This document shows, piece by piece, positions 60,887 through 64,000 of a stretch of 64,000 nucleotides of DNA. The stretch lies in contig JACKLA010000001.1 of the NCBI GenBank assembly GCA_024236155.1, positions 558,001 to 622,000 of the forward strand, read 5' to 3'. Position 1 is the stretch's first letter; each line of letters begins with the position of its first letter. This DNA comes from Sphingomonadaceae bacterium. Lineage in GTDB: Bacteria > Pseudomonadota > Alphaproteobacteria > Sphingomonadales > Sphingomonadaceae. Under the pieces are notes generated by a model that ran no database searches, was not told where the DNA came from, and saw only the letters and a list, made by a program, of their open reading frames with translations. The position numbers and the translations under genes were made by a program.

Positions 60887-61171
60887 TCAGCCCGCCATCA
60901 GTCGAAGATGCGAGGGCGGTGTCGCTTTCAGCCCCATGAAGGCACCCGGCAGGTACCAGTAGGCCGAATGAATGATCCACGAGACGGCTCGTCCCGCCTT
61001 CAACTTGCGCAATCCCCACCAGGCCAGCACGCTTGAAATGAGACCGATGAAAATATGTTGAGACAGGATGCCCCACGCGAACGGAATGATCATCGCGAGG
61101 AACTCATCGAGTGTCCAAAACCCGATCAGCTCCGGATCATCGAGATGCGCGGGAACCGTGTAGCGATTCAT
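60887..61171 (-). CDS. traL: TraL, VirB3-like inner-membrane protein
   Basis: 94 residues from MNRYTVPAHLDDPELIGFWT at 61171. Two membrane helices (FLAMIIPFAWGILSQHIFI, SSVLAWWGLRKLKAG) and the conserved AYWYLPGAFMGLKATPPSHL end. Precedes traE by one base. Confidence 0.93.
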   Translation of the reverse strand: MNRYTVPAHLDDPELIGFWTLDEFLAMIIPFAWGILSQHIFIGLISSVLAWWGLRKLKAGRAVSWIIHSAYWYLPGAFMGLKATPPSHLRLMAG

Positions 61172-61235
61172 GAACGACACCACCCTCTTGCCCGCCCGCC
61201 GCAGCCCGAGGCCGCGAGGGGACGAACCGGTTGGA

Positions 61236-61556
61236 TCAGATCGTCGCGGTGACCGCGGCGGTGACGATCGGCACGCCGGTGCCGGCTCCGACGCCGACCC
61301 CGACGGGAATGGCGACCTGGCCGAGGCTGAACCGGCCCGAGGCGAGACCGACGATGCCGCCCGCCAGGCTCAGCACGGTGATGATCTTGCCGCCCGAGCC
61401 CTCAAGGAAGCCGGTGAACGAGGTCAGCGCCGTGTTGAAGGTCGTGTCGGCGCCGGCCATCGCCACTTCGCTGCCGAAGAGGCCCGCAACTGCGACCACC
61501 GCCGCTGCCTGGATAAGCGAGCCGCCCTTTCCTTTCATCGTGAGTTTCATTTCCAT
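61236..61556 (-). CDS. traA: TraA-like F-type pilin precursor
   Basis: 106 residues: a long leader ending near the AxA at 32-34 (GSLIQAAAVVAVAGLFGSEV then AMA) and a mature chain with two hydrophobic segments (KIITVLSLAGGIVGLASG, QVAIPVGVGVGAGTGVPIV), the helical hairpin of F-like pilins. First gene of the tra operon. Maturation is probably by the S26 peptidase at 51951. Cyclisation cannot be judged from sequence. Confidence 0.9.
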   Translation of the reverse strand: MEMKLTMKGKGGSLIQAAAVVAVAGLFGSEVAMAGADTTFNTALTSFTGFLEGSGGKIITVLSLAGGIVGLASGRFSLGQVAIPVGVGVGAGTGVPIVTAAVTATI

Positions 61557-61889
61557 GTCCTTTTTCCAAAAGCCGCGATCATCACGGCCTTCAGAAAGAA
61601 CAGAGGGGCGGCGGCCGGAGCAATTAAAGGTCCGTTATGGCCCGCAAACGAATCGGATGATTTCCTGAATTCGGTCTTGAAGGCGCCTCATGTTTCCGAA
61701 TTGGGGAACCAGAATTGCCATGAGCGGAAACGCAGTTTCCGTTTTCGGCAACCGCGTTTGCGCAAAACGGGAATTGTGATTGCCGAACAAGGAATTGGCG
61801 CCGGCGACTCGCTTGAGGCGGTCCGGATTCGCCAAATTTACAATTTGGAGCCATTGTGTGGGCCGACACACGCACCGGAATATCCACCC
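61557..61889. promoter_or_regulatory. Control region between the tra operon and divergent genes
   Basis: 333 bases rich in short repeats: CGGAAAC-gca-GTTTCCG (61725-61741), the palindrome TTTGCGCAAA (61757-61766) and several GAATTG/ATTGCC copies between 61699 and 61800. Likely holds the traA promoter and binding sites of the regulators encoded at 61890-62860. No convincing gene. Confidence 0.6.
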
Positions 61890-62249
61890 ATGGCCGCAGG
61901 AACGCGCAACGTCCGCATATTCTTGAGCGAGCAGTGCTTTGACCTGCTGGTCGATGCGATGGCGGCATATTCCAAGGAATCCCGCCGATTTCAGACGATG
62001 CGGATGACTGTCCAGGCAGCGTGCTCTCGCCTAAAATCCCACGGGATATCGAGGCAGGAGCTCGAAGACTTTCTCGCGGAGTACGCGATCGGCGGGGACA
62101 TTCGCATATTTCTCGAGGTCGGCCCGGAGTGGTCCGGAGATTACAATGCAGTCCGCGCCAAGGTGAAAGAAATCAGCGCAAAGCCTGGATTGGACAAGAT
62201 CCTCGTGCCGTTCGCCGTATACCTCGCCGTTAAACACAACCTGCTCTAG
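61890..62249 (+). CDS. Putative regulator divergent from traA
   Basis: 119 residues from the ATG at 61890 (MAAGTRNVRIFLSEQCFDLL). Helical, with MTVQAACSRLKSHGISRQEL resembling a DNA-binding helix pair, then VRAKVKEISAKPGLDKILVP. Not assigned. Position at the head of the tra region suggests transfer control (inference). Confidence 0.6.
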   Translation: MAAGTRNVRIFLSEQCFDLLVDAMAAYSKESRRFQTMRMTVQAACSRLKSHGISRQELEDFLAEYAIGGDIRIFLEVGPEWSGDYNAVRAKVKEISAKPGLDKILVPFAVYLAVKHNLL

Positions 62250-62338
62250 GTATTTTGCACGCGGTAAGTTACGCGCTTCTTAAGACTCTTGACAGGTTAT
62301 GCCATCCCATAGACCTTTTGCCTTGGGAGGGATGGATA

Positions 62339-62860
62339 ATGCCTCACAAGAACTTGACGCCCGAGACGGTCTTCAAGCCGAGCAGTCCACCGGGCAGTGA
62401 ACCGGTCTTTGCCTTTGCCAATTCTGAGCCTCTGGATTGCGAGCAGGACCAATACAAGCAGCTGATCAAAGCTGAACTCGTGCGCCAGCGGCTACCACCG
62501 GCGCACCTCGCCGATCGCATGCAGATTCCGCGCCCCAAGCTTCACAAGATCCTGAAGCAGAACACGCCCCTCTCCGATACCATGCGCGACCGGATCTTCG
62601 TCGAGCTCGGGATCGACGAAGTCCGAGCCAGGTTCAGCGTGGCACTGCTCCGCGACTACAGGGCCTACAGCGAGAAGTCGGCCTTTGTCGCGGTCGAGAG
62701 CCTCAAGAGCTTCTATCTCGAACTCAAGACCTGCCGCCGGGGCTCGATCGACGTGGACCTTCGCCCGGCGATCATCCACGAGGCCGCCCGGCGCGCATAT
62801 GACCTCCTGATTTCGCATCAGGAACGGGTGATCCAGAATGACCAGACCCTTCAGGCCTGA
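62339..62860 (+). CDS. HTH DNA-binding protein
   Basis: 173 residues from the ATG at 62339 behind TTGGGAGGG. The middle QYKQLIKAELVRQRLPPAHL, ADRMQIPRPKLHKIL fits a helix-turn-helix; the C-terminal half is helical with VDLRPAIIHEAARRAYDLLI. Likely a transcription regulator of the adjacent transfer genes. Confidence 0.65.
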   Translation: MPHKNLTPETVFKPSSPPGSEPVFAFANSEPLDCEQDQYKQLIKAELVRQRLPPAHLADRMQIPRPKLHKILKQNTPLSDTMRDRIFVELGIDEVRARFSVALLRDYRAYSEKSAFVAVESLKSFYLELKTCRRGSIDVDLRPAIIHEAARRAYDLLISHQERVIQNDQTLQA

Positions 62861-62880
62861 GCCGGTATTCGTGACCTGAC

Positions 62881-63156
62881 ATGCGGCCCGAGACAATCGC
62901 TGCCTGGACCCAGCTCTATGCCGCAGTCGGACTGCTTGCGGCGATCTGCTCGATCTGCGCGCTTCTCAAGACCATCCATGACATCCGAACCGGGGTCATT
63001 TCCCCGCCCGCCGGCGCCAGTCTGCTTAAACTGCTGTGGTTTCCGAAGGTGTGGCTGCACTTCCAGCTAAGCTATTTTTGCGGCTTTCCGAGCATTCTGG
63101 CGATCGCGATCCTCTATGCCCACTATATCGGGTTCGCGGAGTTCATTCCGTCGTAG
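62881..63156 (+). CDS. Small membrane protein
   Basis: 91 residues from the ATG at 62881. Two membrane segments (YAAVGLLAAICSICALL, FCGFPSILAIAILYAHYIGF). Its end overlaps the minus-strand lytic transglycosylase by 34 bases. No family recognised. Confidence 0.6.
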   Translation: MRPETIAAWTQLYAAVGLLAAICSICALLKTIHDIRTGVISPPAGASLLKLLWFPKVWLHFQLSYFCGFPSILAIAILYAHYIGFAEFIPS

Positions 63157-63941
63157 ACGGTCAGGCTGACCTCCCGGTAGCCGGAGGCGCGGACGGCAAT
63201 GCGTGCCGCGGCAGCGCGCACCACCACATCGGAATTTGGCGAGCTTAGTGCAGCAAGGCGAGCCCAGTTCGTGGTGATCGTCCTCACGTAATTGATCGTT
63301 TCCGGGATCGCTGGAACATAACCCTGCGCAAGCGAACGTCGCTCAGGGCCAGCATTGTATGCGGCGAGCGCCAGATCGACGCGTCCGAAACGATCCAGTT
63401 GTTGTCGCAAATAGCGGGCGCCGGCACGCATGTTGGCGGCGCTGTCCCAGGGATTGGCAAGGCCCAAAGACTTAGCCGTGCCAGGCATGATCTGCATCAT
63501 CCCCATGGCCCCTGCTGGGCTCACCGCCCAGCCTTTGTAGCCGGATTCCTGGGAAATAACGGCGTCGAGAAGATTCATGGGAATCCCGAACTCGCAGGCT
63601 GTCAATGCCATGGTTTCAAAGTGGGCGGCACGGCGTATCTCAACTTCAGGTTTCAACCACCAGGTGGGGGAATAACCGGTCCCAGAGCATGAAGAACGCA
63701 AGCGGGGTCCGGCAGATAGTTCGACGAGTTCCTGTGAATCCTGAGGATCAATTCCACCGATGCCTTGCCCTAAGGTCTCAAGATGATGCCGCAAAGCGTC
63801 GGCAATAGGAAAGGTCGATCCATCCCAGGAATGGTCATTGAGCCTAAGATCGTTGAAGTCTGTCAAGGTGGCTTCGCGAGCTTGAACCGCCGGCACACAA
63901 AGCAGCGTGAGCAGTGCTGCAAATCGAAACTTGGTAGACAT
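63123..63941 (-). CDS. SLT-type lytic transglycosylase
   Basis: 272 residues from the ATG at 63941. Signal peptide (MSTKFRFAALLTLLCVPAVQ, cut near AQA). Residues 115-240 are a soluble lytic transglycosylase domain: catalytic Glu132 in VISQESGYKGWAVSPAGAMG, then MQIMPGTAKSLGLANPWDSA and DLALAAYNAGPE. It would open peptidoglycan for the transfer apparatus, like VirB1, F orf169 and TrbN. Adjacent to the tra region but transcribed apart. Confidence 0.92.
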   Translation of the reverse strand: MSTKFRFAALLTLLCVPAVQAREATLTDFNDLRLNDHSWDGSTFPIADALRHHLETLGQGIGGIDPQDSQELVELSAGPRLRSSCSGTGYSPTWWLKPEVEIRRAAHFETMALTACEFGIPMNLLDAVISQESGYKGWAVSPAGAMGMMQIMPGTAKSLGLANPWDSAANMRAGARYLRQQLDRFGRVDLALAAYNAGPERRSLAQGYVPAIPETINYVRTITTNWARLAALSSPNSDVVVRAAAARIAVRASGYREVSLTVYDGMNSANPI

Positions 63942-64000
63942 CACAATACACCCTGAACCTGGCGTACTGTTCCGATGGGTTTGCGCAAAGCCAATCAAAC

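Overview
The window is about 64 kb of high-GC alphaproteobacterial DNA. Its gene content (a long ParB, ArdC, DUF736, DUF3768, DUF2493, DUF6437, Ros/MucR and F-type transfer genes next to a TrwC-size MobF relaxase) suggests a large conjugative plasmid, or possibly an integrated conjugative element, of a sphingomonad (Novosphingobium, Sphingobium or Sphingomonas type). That assignment rests on gene content alone. No rRNA, tRNA, CRISPR array or complete insertion sequence was seen.

Layout. 1-5.8 kb: maintenance backbone with parB (cut by the window edge and apparently frameshifted), ardC and small orphan genes. 5.8-12.9 kb: a visibly more AT-rich, inserted defence-type island. It holds a dCTP deaminase with a putative zinc metallopeptidase and a small partner; a three-gene ubiquitin-like conjugation operon (double Ubl fused to a family-E-like E2, JAB peptidase fused to an E1/ThiF domain, DUF6527); and a divergent RHH-GNAT-XRE-ImmA module. 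13-22.9 kb: backbone again, with DUF736, an SRAP/YedK protein, a remarkable SLOG-SbcC chimera that lacks the SbcC Walker A, a pentapeptide protein, a broken nuclease gene, ssb and a Ros/MucR regulator. 22.9-28.1 kb: a toxin-antitoxin and defence cluster with Xre-RES, VapBC coupled to an anti-phage-type dGTPase, and HipBA with a third small gene. 28.1-31.6 kb: structured intergenic DNA, a DUF2493 protein, small orphans and a candidate oriT. 31.6-37.7 kb: an RHH accessory protein, the TraD coupling protein and the TraI/TrwC relaxase-helicase. 37.7-41.4 kb: small orphan genes and two divergent FCD-type regulators. 41.4-61.6 kb: one long minus-strand F-type (MPF-F) operon running traA-L-E-K-B-dsbC-V-C-trbI-peptidase-W-U-trbC-N-F-H-G, with four extra genes. 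61.9-64 kb: two plus-strand genes that may act as regulators, a small membrane protein and a lytic transglycosylase that could open the wall for the transfer channel.

Working together: RHH, TraI and TraD would process and recruit DNA, and the Tra/Trb proteins would build the pilus and channel. ParB, ssb, ArdC and the toxin-antitoxin pairs would keep the element in its host. Two dNTP-depleting enzymes and the Ubl operon would defend it against phage. The Ubl operon is the most interesting system: both its E1 and E2 domains appear to lack a cysteine at the usual catalytic position, and it faces its own probable regulators across a palindromic operator.
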